From Sedimenticola sp. (lineage in GTDB: Bacteria; Pseudomonadota; Gammaproteobacteria; Chromatiales; Chromatiaceae): a stretch of DNA of 33,583 nt. Made by a program: the position numbers and the translations under genes. The stretch covers positions 1 through 33,583 of the forward strand of contig JALSSX010000274.1 of assembly GCA_026984055.1 (NCBI GenBank). The letters are read 5' to 3'. Of the stretch, positions 19,478 to 33,059 are shown piece by piece. Position 1 is the first letter of the stretch. Each line of letters starts with the position of its first letter. The notes beneath the pieces were generated by a model. That model saw only the letters and a list, made by a program, of their open reading frames with translations, was not told the origin of the DNA and did no database searches.

Positions 19478-19912
19478 GTGAAATCGCGGAAATTATACAG
19501 CATCCTGCGCAACAACGCGCGAATGCGCCAATTACTTGACGACATTCGCCGACAGAGCCAGTTGCTCGGCCAGCTACGCGAACAAACGCCGTCGGCATTG
19601 CGAAACCACCTGAGCGGACTGCGGTTCGCCCGGAACCGCCTGACCCTGTTCGTCGACGCCCCGGTATGGGCAACGCAACTGCGTCTGCTGGCGCCGGAAC
19701 TGCTGAAAAGCTTCCAGGCGAGCCAGCCGGACATACTCGGCATCGATATCCGCGTGCGCTTCGACATCTCGCGAAAAACGCCGAAAAAGCAGAAAAAATC
19801 CATCAGCACGACATCCGCCGCGATCATCGCTCGAACGGCGGAAAGCCTCGAAGACCCGAAACTCGCCGACGCGCTGCGACGGCTGAGCCAGCACCAGCCA
19901 AACCCTGAATAA
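19478..19912 (+). CDS. dciA: DUF721/DciA-family protein (DnaB helicase-loader family)
   Basis: GTG start 19478; LLGQLREQTPSALRNHLSGLRFARNRLTLFVDAPVWATQLRLLAPELL; typical lpxC-dciA-M23-secA neighbourhood. Confidence 0.8.
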   Translation: MKSRKLYSILRNNARMRQLLDDIRRQSQLLGQLREQTPSALRNHLSGLRFARNRLTLFVDAPVWATQLRLLAPELLKSFQASQPDILGIDIRVRFDISRKTPKKQKKSISTTSAAIIARTAESLEDPKLADALRRLSQHQPNPE

Positions 19913-20157
19913 GCCCGCCCGCGGCGGTCCGCTTCCAGAAGCACAGCCCATCGAATCCCGGCACAGTGAGAAATCCAGGCTAGGATCGCAGGGGTGTCGT
20001 TCCCATCATGAAAGTAGCGCCGCGCGGTTGCCCATGATCCATCAGCGGGAACGCCGCGAAGACCTCATTGCCGGCCCGCCTCGACATCCCTTGGCCGAAC
20101 GCCAGGCAATGCACGCTCGCCCATTCCTGGCAAGACACAAGACGAGCGTGGCCATGC

Positions 20158-21072
20158 TTATACGCTGACGCAGGCAGGCTTCATGTAGGAGATCGGCGCG
20201 CCGCGCTCCTCGTCAAAGGTGACCTCCTCCCACGCGGACTCATCGGCCAGCAATGTGCGCAACAGACGATTGTTCAGCGCATGGCCGGACTTGCGGCCTT
20301 CAAAGGCGCCGATCAGGCTATGACCGAGCAGATACAGATCACCGATCGCATCGAGAATCTTGTGTTTGACGAACTCGTCCTCGTAACGCAGGCCGTCATC
20401 GTTGACAACACGATAGTCATCCACCACGACCGCGTTGTCGAGACTACCGCCGAGCGCCAAATTGCGCTCGCGCAGCATTTCCAGATCACGCAGAAAACCG
20501 AAGGTACGCGCGCGACTGACTTCCTTTACGAAGGAGGTGGAGGAGAAATCGATGGACGCATAATTACTGCGCTCCCGGAAGGCGGGATGATCGAAGGCGA
20601 TCGCAAAGGATACCTTGAAACCCTCGAATGGCTCGAACGAGGCGGATTTGTCACCATCCTCGACGCGCACCTTGCGCTTGATGCGGATGAAGCGCTTCGC
20701 CGCCGGCTGCTCCTCGACCCCGGCAGACTGTATCAAAAATACAAACGGGCCAGCGCTACCATCCATGATCGGCACCTCCGAGGCACTGACATCGACATAG
20801 GCATTGTCAATGCCCAACCCGGCAAAGGCCGACAACAGGTGCTCGACCGTGGAGATGCGCACGCCATCCTTTTCCAGCGTCGTGGACAGGCGCGTATCAC
20901 CGACGTTTTCGGGACACGCCTTGATATCCACCGGCTCGTCCAGATCCACTCGACGAAACACGATGCCCGAATCCGGCGCGGCGGGCCGCAGGGTAAGATA
21001 GACCTTTTCCCCGGAGTGCAAACCGACCCCGGTAGCCCGAATCACATTCCTGAGTGTTCTTTGTTTGATCAT
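20158..21072 (-). CDS. lpxC: UDP-3-O-acyl-N-acetylglucosamine deacetylase LpxC
   Basis: [62 protein letters not shown]. Confidence 0.98.
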   Translation of the reverse strand: MIKQRTLRNVIRATGVGLHSGEKVYLTLRPAAPDSGIVFRRVDLDEPVDIKACPENVGDTRLSTTLEKDGVRISTVEHLLSAFAGLGIDNAYVDVSASEVPIMDGSAGPFVFLIQSAGVEEQPAAKRFIRIKRKVRVEDGDKSASFEPFEGFKVSFAIAFDHPAFRERSNYASIDFSSTSFVKEVSRARTFGFLRDLEMLRERNLALGGSLDNAVVVDDYRVVNDDGLRYEDEFVKHKILDAIGDLYLLGHSLIGAFEGRKSGHALNNRLLRTLLADESAWEEVTFDEERGAPISYMKPACVSV

Positions 21073-21151
21073 AGCCTCGATACGTTCAGTTAGCCCGCCC
21101 CACGAAAACGGCTGAAGATACGTCCATTCAGCCAACCCGGTCACACTATCT

Positions 21152-21181
21152 AAAATAGCACTAAATTGGTATTTTTCGCAA
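21152..21181 (-). promoter_or_regulatory. Candidate sigma70-type promoter for lpxC in the AT-rich ftsZ-lpxC gap
   Basis: Minus strand TTGCGA-N18-TATTTT in a locally AT-rich stretch upstream of lpxC. Confidence 0.35.
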
Positions 21182-21236
21182 GTTTGTGTTTTTTACAACA
21201 CCAGGCCAACTGTAACGTAATCGAAACCCGCCGACA

Positions 21237-22427
21237 TCAATCCGCCTGACGACGCAGAAACGCTGGAATATCCAGATAGTCCATGCCGCGTTTCTTCTTT
21301 TCCGGCTCGTTGTAGGAACCGCCAGCGGTGCTTTCGGTCGACGTCGCGGCCGCATGCGCGGGACGCTCGTTGACGATCGCCGGCTCGCGCTCTCGAACCG
21401 GCTCGGGAGGCTCGTTACTGACCAAGCGCACCTGGGCCACCTCCTCGACCGGCGCCACCACCGAGCGACCTTCCTTGCCCAGGCCGGTGGCAACCACCGT
21501 CACGCGCAGTTGGTCTCCCATATCCGGATCGATCACCGTGCCCACGACGACAGTGGCTTCGTCGTCGGCGAACTCCTTGATCGTGGTGCCCACCTCATCG
21601 AACTCGCCAATGGACATGTCCAGACCCGCGGTGATGTTCACCAACACGCCATGCGCGCCGGCCAGATCGATGTCCTCCAGCAGCGGGCTGTTGATCGCCT
21701 GTTCGGCCGCCTCGCGGGCGCGGTCTTCACCAGCCGCGGAGCCACTGCCCATCATCGCCATGCCCATCTCCGACATCACGGTGCGCACGTCGGCGAAATC
21801 GACATTGATCAGACCCGGACGGGTGATCAGCTCGGCGATACCCTGCACGGCGTTGCGCAACACGTCATTGGCCTCGCCGAAGGCATCGAGCAAGGTCATG
21901 TGCTTGCCGAGCACCGCGAGCAGTTTCTCGTTTGGGATGGTGATCAGCGAATCGACATGCTCGCCCAGCTCCTTGATGCCGTTCTCGGCGACCGTCATGC
22001 GCCGCCCGCCCTCGAAGGGAAACGGCTTGGTGACCACGGCCACGGTCAGGATGCCCAGATCACGCGCCACCTTGGCGACCACTGGCGCCGCGCCGGTACC
22101 CGTACCGCCCCCCATGCCAGCGGTGATAAAAACCATGTCGGAACCTTCTATCGCCTCCTTGATGCGATCCAGATCCTCCTCGGCGGCCTGCCGGCCGATC
22201 TCCGGATCGGCGCCCGCGCCCAACCCTTTGGTAACACTGGAGCCAATCTGCAACACCGTGCGCACCTGGCTGTTGTTCAGCGCCTGCGCATCGGTATTCG
22301 CGCAGATGAAATCGACGCCGTCTATCTCGTTGGCGATCATATGGTTGATGGCGTTTCCACCACCGCCGCCGATACCGATGACCTTGATCACTGCGTTCTG
22401 CGTATCTACATCCATCAATTCAAACAT
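21237..22427 (-). CDS. ftsZ: Cell division protein FtsZ
   Basis: [45 protein letters not shown]-terminal [15 protein letters not shown]. Confidence 0.99.
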   Translation of the reverse strand: MFELMDVDTQNAVIKVIGIGGGGGNAINHMIANEIDGVDFICANTDAQALNNSQVRTVLQIGSSVTKGLGAGADPEIGRQAAEEDLDRIKEAIEGSDMVFITAGMGGGTGTGAAPVVAKVARDLGILTVAVVTKPFPFEGGRRMTVAENGIKELGEHVDSLITIPNEKLLAVLGKHMTLLDAFGEANDVLRNAVQGIAELITRPGLINVDFADVRTVMSEMGMAMMGSGSAAGEDRAREAAEQAINSPLLEDIDLAGAHGVLVNITAGLDMSIGEFDEVGTTIKEFADDEATVVVGTVIDPDMGDQLRVTVVATGLGKEGRSVVAPVEEVAQVRLVSNEPPEPVREREPAIVNERPAHAAATSTESTAGGSYNEPEKKKRGMDYLDIPAFLRRQAD

Positions 22428-22543
22428 ACTCGATCCTCCACGGACTCTATCAACAAACATTCACTCCGGCGTACGCCTCATACGCCTGGGTTCTACTCCC
22501 GCCGCGACACCACGCGACACATCGATCGGGGCAATCGTGCCGA

Positions 22544-23779
22544 TCAGAAATTCCCCTGAAACCAGTTTCTCACGCGGCTCCAGATCGATTGCATGCCACC
22601 AGCATCATCGAAATTCCGCCCGATCGCGTTGCGATTATTGCGCGCAAACAACAGCAGGCCGACGCCGGTGGCGTGAATCGGGTTACTTACCACTTCGGCG
22701 AGGCCACTCACATGCTGTGGTATCCCGAGCCGCACCGGCATATGGAATACTTCCTCGGCGAGGTCGATCAAACCTTCCATCTTCGCGCTGCCGCCGGTGA
22801 TGACGACACCGCCAGCGATCAGGTCCTCGAAACCGCTACGGCGCAGCTCGGCCTGCACCAGCGAAAGCAATTCCTCGTAACGCGGCTCGACGACCTCGGC
22901 GAGGGTCTGGCGCGCCAGGCGCCGCGGCGCGCGGTCGCCGATGCTCGGCACCTCAATGGATTCCTCCGCGCTGGCCAATTGAGTCAGCGCGCAAGCGTAT
23001 TTCAGTTTGATCTCCTCGGCGTTGTGCGTCGGCGTGCGCAACGCAACGGTGATGTCGTTGGTCACCTGATCGCCGGCGATCGGGATCACCGCGGTATGCC
23101 GGATCGCACCTTCGGTGAAGATCGCGATATCCGTGGTGCCTCCGCCGATGTCGACCAGACAGACGCCAAGCTCCTTCTCCTCCTCGCTGAGCACCGCATA
23201 GCTGGACGCCAACTGCTCCAGAATCAGATCGTCGACCTCCAGGCCGCAGCGGCGCACGCATTTGACGATATTCTGCGCCGCGCTGACGGCGCCGGTGACC
23301 AAGTGCACCTTGGCTTCGAGGCGCACCCCGGACATGCCGACCGGCTCGCGGATGCCGTCCTGGTGGTCGATGATGAACTCCTGCGGAAGGATATGCAGGA
23401 TCTTCTGATCGGCCGGGATCGCCACGGCGCGCGCTGCGTCGATGACACGCTCGACATCCGAGGTACTGACCTCGCCGTCCTTGATCGCGACGATACCGTG
23501 CGAATTCATGCTGCCGATGTGGCTGCCGGCGATACCGGCATACACCGAATGGATCTCGCAGCCAGCCATCAGCTCGGCCTCCTCGACCGCGCGCTGGATG
23601 GACTGCACGGTCGATTCGATATTCACCACCACACCTTTTTTCAGGCCTCGCGACGGATTGGAACCGAAACCCACGATCTCGATCTCGCCATCGTCCCGCA
23701 ACTCACCAATGATGCACACGACCTTGGATGTGCCGATATCCAGGCCGACGATCAGGTTCTTGTCCGTTTTACGCGTCAT
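22544..23779 (-). CDS. ftsA: Cell division protein FtsA
   Basis: KNLIVGLDIGTSKVVCIIGEL; VDIGGGTTDIAIF; GVVITGGSAKMEGLIDLAEEVF. Confidence 0.98.
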   Translation of the reverse strand: MTRKTDKNLIVGLDIGTSKVVCIIGELRDDGEIEIVGFGSNPSRGLKKGVVVNIESTVQSIQRAVEEAELMAGCEIHSVYAGIAGSHIGSMNSHGIVAIKDGEVSTSDVERVIDAARAVAIPADQKILHILPQEFIIDHQDGIREPVGMSGVRLEAKVHLVTGAVSAAQNIVKCVRRCGLEVDDLILEQLASSYAVLSEEEKELGVCLVDIGGGTTDIAIFTEGAIRHTAVIPIAGDQVTNDITVALRTPTHNAEEIKLKYACALTQLASAEESIEVPSIGDRAPRRLARQTLAEVVEPRYEELLSLVQAELRRSGFEDLIAGGVVITGGSAKMEGLIDLAEEVFHMPVRLGIPQHVSGLAEVVSNPIHATGVGLLLFARNNRNAIGRNFDDAGGMQSIWSRVRNWFQGNF

Positions 23780-24582
23780 TCAACTCTTACCTCTCGATGA
23801 CCGACTCCGCGCGGCCAGCCCCTTTTCCGTGTCCCGCCAGCCCACCGACAGCCCGTTGGCGTAGCGCAGGTCCAGTTTCTCGGGGAAACGCAGCGGATCA
23901 GCCACCAAGCGCGGATACAGCATGACCAGGCGCGCGAGTCGACGATGTAGATCCTCCGCGCCCAACTCGACGAGCGTACCGCCATCCAGCTTCAGGCGCC
24001 ATGCGCCGCGCGGACTCAAAGCCAACTCGGCCACCCGTAGCCCCACCGGATTCAAGCGCCGCTGGATATCCCGATAGGCATTGAACAGGCGTGGCAGATC
24101 GGCCTTGTCGCCACGCAGGTTGGCCAAGCGCGGTGGAAAGCTATCGTGCGGCACCACGAACGGCTTGCCTTTCACGTCGACCAGGGCATTGTCGTTCCAA
24201 CGCAACACGGCGTGTTTCTCGGTCACTTCGATATACAAGCGGTCCGGCCAATGCTTGCGCACGCGGATATCGTCCACCCAGGGGATCTCGCGCGCCGCCT
24301 TGCGCACCGCCGCGACATCGACGGTAAAAAAGCTGCCGCGCCGCACCACCTGCTCGATGCGTCGCTGCAACTGGATTCGCGATACATGGCGAGAACCGCC
24401 ATCGACGCCGACATGACGTACTGGCATCACCTCCGGATCGGCGAGCTTCCCGGCCAGCCAGGAAGCGCCACCGAACAGCAGGCCAAGCAGCAGAACGCCA
24501 CTCAGCATCTTCAGCATTACCGCCGGAGGCCAGCGCCATTCAAATCCACGCCGCTTCGGTTTTGCCTGACTGCGTCGCGCCA

Positions 24583-24583
<1 letters not shown>
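23780..24583 (-). CDS. ftsQ: Cell division protein FtsQ
   Basis: TM then POTRA-like segment (SRIQLQRRIEQVVRRGSFFTVDVAAVRKAAREIPWVDDIRVRKHWPDRLYIEVTEKHAVLRW). Confidence 0.96.
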
Positions 24584-26944
<2,361 letters not shown>

Positions 26945-26948
<4 letters not shown>

Positions 26949-28030
26949 CGCGCCAACGCCTCGCAGGCATCGGCAACCGCCGCCGCCGCGTCCGGCTTCG
27001 CCAGGGCGCGCGCCGCGACCGCCATCCGCAGCAAGCCATCGCGACCTTCGGCAAGCAATTCGCCAAGTCTGTCCGCCAGCGATTCCGGCGTCATCCCGGA
27101 TTGCGACAGCAACCGCGCCGCGCCCGCGTCGCCGAGATAACGCGCATTGGCCGTCTGGTGATCATCCACCGCGTGCGGGTAGGGCACTAGCAAGGCGCCG
27201 ACCCCGGCCGCCGCCAGTTCGGCGACCGTCAGCGCGCCGGCGCGACAGATCACCAGATCCGCCCAGCCATAGGCCGCCGCCATGTCGTCGATGAACTCAC
27301 TGACCTCGGCATGCAGCCCCGCCCGCCGGTACGCAGCTTCCGCCGTCGGACATTTGCCGCGTCCAGCCTGATGACGTATCGCCAGATCCAACGCATCCGC
27401 TCGCGCCAGCAGCCTGGCCAGCCCTGGCGGAACGCTCTCGTTCAACGCTTGCGCGCCCAGCGAACCGCCGAGCACGAGCACACGCACGGCGGCGTCGCGC
27501 CCGGCGAAGCGCGTCGCCGGCTCGGGCAACATGGCAATCTCGTTGCGCACCGGATTGCCGACCGGCAGCGCCCGCGCGCCCGCGAAGCTGCCGGGGGCCG
27601 CCTCCAACACCCGGTTGGCGATATGCGCCAGCAGCCGGTTGGTCATGCCCGGTATCGCGTTCTGCTCATGGATCACTAATGGCCGCCCAAGCAGGCGACT
27701 CGCGACCCCACCCGGACCGGTGACGAAACCGCCCATGCCGAGCACCACGGCCGGACGCGCCTTCCGGACCACGGCGGCCGCCTGCAACATCGCGCCGACC
27801 AGCATAAACGGCGCGCTCAGGCGACGCCACAGCCCCTTACCGCGCAGGCCCGACACCGATACCGGCAGGAAGGCGAAGCCCTCACCGGGGATCAGGCGCG
27901 ACTCGAAGCTGTGCGGCGCGCCCATCCAGCAGATCTCCGCGCCACGCGCGCGTAGCAGGCGAGCAACCGCCAATGCCGGGTAGACATGCCCGCCGGTGCC
28001 GCCCGCCATGATCATCACGCGCGCGCCCAT
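26945..28030 (-). CDS. murG: Undecaprenyldiphospho-muramoylpentapeptide beta-N-acetylglucosaminyltransferase
   Basis: [52 protein letters not shown]. Confidence 0.98.
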
Positions 28031-29241
28031 TTCGCATCCCCTTGCGCCCGTGAAGACTCGGCACCGCGATTGCGGCGTTGCAGACCTTCGTCATGCGCCG
28101 CCAGGCGCGTCTCGTAATCGATACGCAACACGATCGCGACAATCACGCAGGCGACCATGATCGCATTGCCGCCATAGCTCATGAACGGCAAGGTGATACC
28201 CTTGGTCGGCAGCAGACCGACGTTCACGCCAATATTGATGAACGCCTGGATGCCGATCCAGATGCCGAAGCCGTAGGCTGTGTAAGCGGCAAAGCGCCAT
28301 TCCAGCCGTTCGGCGCGCGCGCCTATGGCAAACACCCGCCAGGTGATCAACGCAAACATTACGATGACGAATAACGTACCGAGCAGACCGAATTCCTCAC
28401 CGATCACCGCCATCAGGAAATCGGTATGCGCCTCCGGCAGATAGAACAGCTTCTGTACGCCATTGCCAAGCCCGACCCCGTCGATGCCGCCGCGACCAAA
28501 GGCGATCAACGCCTGCGCCAGTTGATAGCCATCACCGTTCACATCCGACCAGGGATCGAGAAACATCGCCACGCGTGCCCGACGATAAGGTGAAAATGCC
28601 ACCAACAGCACCGCCGCGCCAAGCACCAGCCCGAGCAACACCGCGTAATGGCGCAACGAAGCGCCACCGAGAAACAGCATGCCGAGCGCAACCATCATCA
28701 GCACCGCAGTGGTGCCGAAATCCGGCTGAAGCATGATCAAACCGCCAGCTATCGCGAGCAGCAGCATCGGTTTCACGAACCCCCAGGTGGTCTGTTCGAC
28801 CTCATCGCGCCGTCGATTCAGGTAGCCTGCGATATAGATCACAACGAACAACTTCATGAATTCCGACGGTTGCAGATTGAAGCCGCCGAGGGCGATCCAG
28901 CGGGTCGCGCCGTTCGCGCTACGCCCAACACCGGGGATCAGCACCACGATGAGCATCAGGACGCCGGTGAAGAACAGCCACAGGCCACTGCGCTCCCATA
29001 CCGAGACAGGCACCAACACCGCGCCCCCGGCCAAACCGAGGCCCAAGCCCAATGCGAGCAGATGCCGTATCACATAATGGAAAGGCTGCTCGGACAAGCG
29101 ATCACCCAGATGCAACGAGGCCGAGGCCACCATCACCAAACCCAGCGCCAGCAATACCAACACCGCGCCGAGCAATACGCCATCCACCGGCAGCCCGGCC
29201 GAATGACCACCAGCGCGGACCCGAGAGCGTGACGCGTTCAT
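28015..29241 (-). CDS. ftsW: Peptidoglycan glycosyltransferase FtsW (SEDS family)
   Basis: Multi-TM SEDS protein: GFNLQPSEFMKLFVVIYIAGYL; LLPTKGITLPFMSYGGNAIM. Confidence 0.97.
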   Translation of the reverse strand: MNASRSRVRAGGHSAGLPVDGVLLGAVLVLLALGLVMVASASLHLGDRLSEQPFHYVIRHLLALGLGLGLAGGAVLVPVSVWERSGLWLFFTGVLMLIVVLIPGVGRSANGATRWIALGGFNLQPSEFMKLFVVIYIAGYLNRRRDEVEQTTWGFVKPMLLLAIAGGLIMLQPDFGTTAVLMMVALGMLFLGGASLRHYAVLLGLVLGAAVLLVAFSPYRRARVAMFLDPWSDVNGDGYQLAQALIAFGRGGIDGVGLGNGVQKLFYLPEAHTDFLMAVIGEEFGLLGTLFVIVMFALITWRVFAIGARAERLEWRFAAYTAYGFGIWIGIQAFINIGVNVGLLPTKGITLPFMSYGGNAIMVACVIVAIVLRIDYETRLAAHDEGLQRRNRGAESSRAQGDAKWARA

Positions 29242-30611
29242 TCTTGATACTCCAGCACGATGCGCACGAATTGTTCGCCGCGCGCCTCGAAACCGCTGAA
29301 CATGTCAAAGCTCGCGCAGGCTGGCGACAGCAACACAATATCCCCCGGACGCGCCTGCTCCGCGGCCAGCGCGACCGCCTCGCGCAGATCGCCGGCGCGC
29401 TTCGTCGCCCGCGAGGCATCCAGCACCGAGGCGATCCGCTCGGCATCCTCGCCGAACAACACCACCGCCTTGCAGGCACGCCGCGCGACCACCGCGAGAG
29501 CGGTGAAATCCGCGTTCTTACTCTGCCCCCCGGCGATCAACACGATGCGTCCCTCGTGATCGGCAAAACCATTCAGCGCGGCGATGGTCGCGCCGGGATT
29601 GGTGCCCTTGGAATCGTTGTACCAACGCACGCCATCGATCTCGGCGACATACTGAGTGCGGTGCGGCAGACCGCGAAAACGCCGCAAGCCATCGAGCATA
29701 CCGCTCATCGACAGGCCGGCGGCCCATCCCAGCGCCAACGCCGCCAACGCATTAGCCTGATTGTGCAACCCCGGCAAGGGCAGCTCGCCAACCGCCATCA
29801 ACAGATCGCCGCCTTTCGCCAGCCATTGGGCGCCAGCCTGCTCGCGCAGGCCAAACTGAGCGTCCGACGCCGGCACGCCCAGAGTAAAGTAGCTGGCCTG
29901 CCCGTCACCGACAGTCATCGCCATCACCGCCGCATCGTCCCGATTGAATACCCGCTGCCCGGCATGCCTGTAGATGCGCTGTTTCGCCAAGGCGTAGTCG
30001 TCGATACCCGTATAACGATCCATATGGTCGGCCGAGATATTCAACACCGACGCCGCGACCGGCGTCAGCGAATCGGTGGTTTCCAACTGAAAGCTGGACA
30101 ACTCCAGGATATACAGTTCGACATCCTGGTCGAGCAGATCCAACGCCGGGGTGCCGAAGTTGCCGCCGACCCCGGCGCGCTTGCCACAAGCCGAGGCCAT
30201 CGCCGCGAGCATCGCCGTGACGGTACTCTTGCCGTTCGAGCCGGTGATCGCAACGATCGGATGCCGGGCATGCCGGGCGAACAGCTCGATATCCCCGATG
30301 AGTTCGACGCCGCGCGCCACCGCCGCCTGTATCATCGGCTGACGCACCGATACCCCGGGCGACACGATCAGGCGGTCGGCGGCATCGAACGCCGCCTTGT
30401 CGAAACCACCAGTGAACAGCGCCACGCCGGGCAGCTCCGCGCGCAAGACTTCGAGGCCCGGCGGCTGATCGCGACTATCGACCACCGCGACCGGCAGACC
30501 CCGGGCGGAAAGAAAGCGCACGCAAGATAAACCGGTCTTTCCCAGACCGACGATCAACGTGCGTGCCTGCAGCGCATTTTCGTTCACCTGTCTTTCCGAT
30601 TGCATGCGCAT
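29238..30611 (-). CDS. murD: UDP-N-acetylmuramoyl-L-alanine--D-glutamate ligase
   Basis: LIVGLGKTGLSCVRFL; AITGSNGKSTVTAMLAAM; WYNDSKGTNPGATIAAL. Confidence 0.98.
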   Translation of the reverse strand: MRMQSERQVNENALQARTLIVGLGKTGLSCVRFLSARGLPVAVVDSRDQPPGLEVLRAELPGVALFTGGFDKAAFDAADRLIVSPGVSVRQPMIQAAVARGVELIGDIELFARHARHPIVAITGSNGKSTVTAMLAAMASACGKRAGVGGNFGTPALDLLDQDVELYILELSSFQLETTDSLTPVAASVLNISADHMDRYTGIDDYALAKQRIYRHAGQRVFNRDDAAVMAMTVGDGQASYFTLGVPASDAQFGLREQAGAQWLAKGGDLLMAVGELPLPGLHNQANALAALALGWAAGLSMSGMLDGLRRFRGLPHRTQYVAEIDGVRWYNDSKGTNPGATIAALNGFADHEGRIVLIAGGQSKNADFTALAVVARRACKAVVLFGEDAERIASVLDASRATKRAGDLREAVALAAEQARPGDIVLLSPACASFDMFSGFEARGEQFVRIVLEYQE

Positions 30612-30618
30612 GATACCT

Positions 30619-31701
30619 TCATCGAATCTTCAGGCTGGAAAGGCCAACCAACACCAGGATCACGGTAATGATCCAGAAACGCACGATGACGCGCGGCTCC
30701 GGCCAACCCTTTAGTTCGAAATGATGATGTAGCGGCGCCATGCGGAACACTCGCCGCCCGGTCAATTTGTACGACGCTACCTGGACGATAACCGACAGGG
30801 TCTCGACAACGAAGACCCCACCCATGATCACCAGCACCAATTCCTGACGCACGCTGACCGCGACCACGCCGAGCGCCGCGCCCAGCGCCAACGCACCGAC
30901 ATCCCCCATGAACACCTGCGCCGGATAGGCGTTGAACCACAGAAAGCCAAGTCCGGCGCCGACGATGGCGCTACAGAAGATCGCCAGCTCACCGACTCCC
31001 GGCAGTTTCGGAATGAACAGATAACTGGCGAAATAGGCATGCCCGGACAGATAGGCGAAGATCGCCAGCGCGGCGGCGACCATCACCGTCGGCATGATCG
31101 CCAGGCCGTCCAGACCATCGGTCAGATTCACCGCGTTCGACGTGCCGACGATGACCAGATATGCCAGCGCGACATAGCCGAAGCCGAGATCGATGACCAC
31201 ATCCTTCGTGAATGGGATGATCAGTTGGGTCTCGGCCGGCAACGTGGCGGACAGATACAGATAGATCGCCGCGCCCAGGCCGAACAATGACTGCCAGAAA
31301 TACTTGTAGCGCGCGATCAGGCCACGTGAGTCCTTGAGCATCAGCTTTTTATAGTCATCGACGAAACCGATGATGCCGAAAGCCAGCGTCACCAGCAGCG
31401 CGACCCACACGTAACGATTCGAAAGATCACCCCACAGCAGGGTCGAGATCGCGATCGCCACCAGGATCAGCGTGCCGCCCATGGTTGGCGTGCCGGCCTT
31501 GGACAGATGGCTCTTGGGACCGTCGTCACGCACCATCTGGCCGATCTGGCGACTACTCAGGCGCCGGATCAACACCGGCCCGACAAGGAAGGAGATGACC
31601 AACGCGGTCAGCGCGGCGAGGATCGCGCGCAATGTGATGTAGTGCAATACGGCAAAACTGCTGTCCCAGTTCGCCAGCCAGTCCGCTAGCCACAGCATCA
31701 T
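30619..31701 (-). CDS. mraY: Phospho-N-acetylmuramoyl-pentapeptide-transferase
   Basis: [55 protein letters not shown]. Confidence 0.98.
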   Translation of the reverse strand: MMLWLADWLANWDSSFAVLHYITLRAILAALTALVISFLVGPVLIRRLSSRQIGQMVRDDGPKSHLSKAGTPTMGGTLILVAIAISTLLWGDLSNRYVWVALLVTLAFGIIGFVDDYKKLMLKDSRGLIARYKYFWQSLFGLGAAIYLYLSATLPAETQLIIPFTKDVVIDLGFGYVALAYLVIVGTSNAVNLTDGLDGLAIMPTVMVAAALAIFAYLSGHAYFASYLFIPKLPGVGELAIFCSAIVGAGLGFLWFNAYPAQVFMGDVGALALGAALGVVAVSVRQELVLVIMGGVFVVETLSVIVQVASYKLTGRRVFRMAPLHHHFELKGWPEPRVIVRFWIITVILVLVGLSSLKIR

Positions 31702-33059
31702 GGCCTCGTCTCCCGCAACCGCTCCACGACCCGTTCCATGCCAGCGGCGCGCGAACCCTTCACCAAGATGCAGTCATGCGAATGCATGTCCCGACGCAAC
31801 GCTTCCACCAACGCGGCCGGGTCATCAAAATCGCCTGCCCCGCCGGCAAAAGCGCTCCCGGCCTCGGCCGCCAACGCGCCCATCGTGAACAATCTGTCGA
31901 TGCCCTCGCGCGCCGCCGCCTCGCCCAGCTCGCGATGCAAGGCCACCGCCGTTTCACCCAACTCGCCCAGATCACCGAGCACCAGGGTACGGCGTCCAGG
32001 CAGGCCGGCGAGCACGTCGATCGCCGCGAGCACCGAATCCGGGTTTGCGTTATAGCTGTCGTCGATCAGCAATGCGCCATTCTCCAACGACACGGGCGAC
32101 AACCGCCCGCCGACCGGCCGCATTGCGGCCAGCCCTTGTTGGATCGCATCCTCCGGCACATCCAGAGCCAACGCCACGGCGCACACGGCCAGCGCGTTTG
32201 CGACATTGTGGCGTCCGGCGACGCGTAGAGTCAGTTCCAGGCGCCGCCGACCCGCTACCACCTCGAAATCAGTGACAAAGCCCTTGTCGTCCCATCGCTG
32301 GACCAGCGTTGCCGGATCGGCATACACATCGGCCGAAGGCTGGAAGCCGAAGCTCACGCGGCGAACGTCGCTACCCAATTCCCGCCACATCGACGCCCAG
32401 CGAGAATCCGCCGGATAAACGAAAAGCCCGTCGGGGCACAATCCCTCGATAATCTCCGCCTTCGCCCGCGCAACGCCGGCCTCATCCCCGAAGCCGGCCA
32501 GATGCGCCCTGCCAGCATTACCGAGCAAAGCGACATCCGGCTTGGCGATATGGCTGAGGCGGGCGATCTCTCCGGGATGATTCGCACCCATCTCGATAAC
32601 GGCAAAACGCTCTCCCTCCAGCCGGAGCAGCGTCAGCGGCAGGCCGATCTCATTGTTGAGATTACCCTGGGTCGCGAGTACCGTTGCCCGCTGCCGCAGG
32701 ATCGCCGCGAGCATCTCCTTCATCGTGGTCTTGCCATTGCTCGCGGTGATAGCGATCAGCGCCGCCGATTGGCGCGCACGCCAATCGGCGGCGAGGCGCC
32801 CGAGACCCGCCTGAGTATCGTCAACGACGATCTGCGACAGCGGCACATCCAGGCGACGCGCGACCAGCGCGCCGACCGCGCCACGCCGCGCGGCCGCCTC
32901 GACGTGCTCGTGGCCATCGAAGCGCGATCCGCGCAATGCGACGAACAGGCTGCCCGCCGCCAGATCACGGGAATCGCTACCGACCCGCTCGAACACTTGG
33001 TCGACACCGACCAGTTCACCATCGATTGCAGCAGCCGCTTCGGACATCGCCCAGCGCAT
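31698..33059 (-). CDS. murF: UDP-N-acetylmuramoyl-tripeptide--D-alanyl-D-alanine ligase
   Basis: [36 protein letters not shown]; start 33059 by 1-nt overlap with the murE stop, not ORF start 33251. Confidence 0.97.
   Translation of the reverse strand: MRWAMSEAAAAIDGELVGVDQVFERVGSDSRDLAAGSLFVALRGSRFDGHEHVEAAARRGAVGALVARRLDVPLSQIVVDDTQAGLGRLAADWRARQSAALIAITASNGKTTMKEMLAAILRQRATVLATQGNLNNEIGLPLTLLRLEGERFAVIEMGANHPGEIARLSHIAKPDVALLGNAGRAHLAGFGDEAGVARAKAEIIEGLCPDGLFVYPADSRWASMWRELGSDVRRVSFGFQPSADVYADPATLVQRWDDKGFVTDFEVVAGRRRLELTLRVAGRHNVANALAVCAVALALDVPEDAIQQGLAAMRPVGGRLSPVSLENGALLIDDSYNANPDSVLAAIDVLAGLPGRRTLVLGDLGELGETAVALHRELGEAAAREGIDRLFTMGALAAEAGSAFAGGAGDFDDPAALVEALRRDMHSHDCILVKGSRAAGMERVVERLRETRP
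32760..32793. repeat. Perfect inverted repeat inside murF, 15-bp arms, 4-nt loop
   Basis: CGCCGCCGATTGGCG-cgca-CGCCAATCGGCGGCG. Confidence 0.9.

Noticed and set aside
21328-22800. 490-aa plus-strand ORF antisense to ftsZ/ftsA (also 21354-22559 and 22589-23800)
   Set aside because: Overlaps highly conserved ftsZ and ftsA on the other strand; composition typical of antisense shadow ORFs.
29052-30530. 492-aa plus-strand ORF antisense to murD/ftsW
   Set aside because: Shadow ORF with no recognisable domain, opposite clear MurD motifs.
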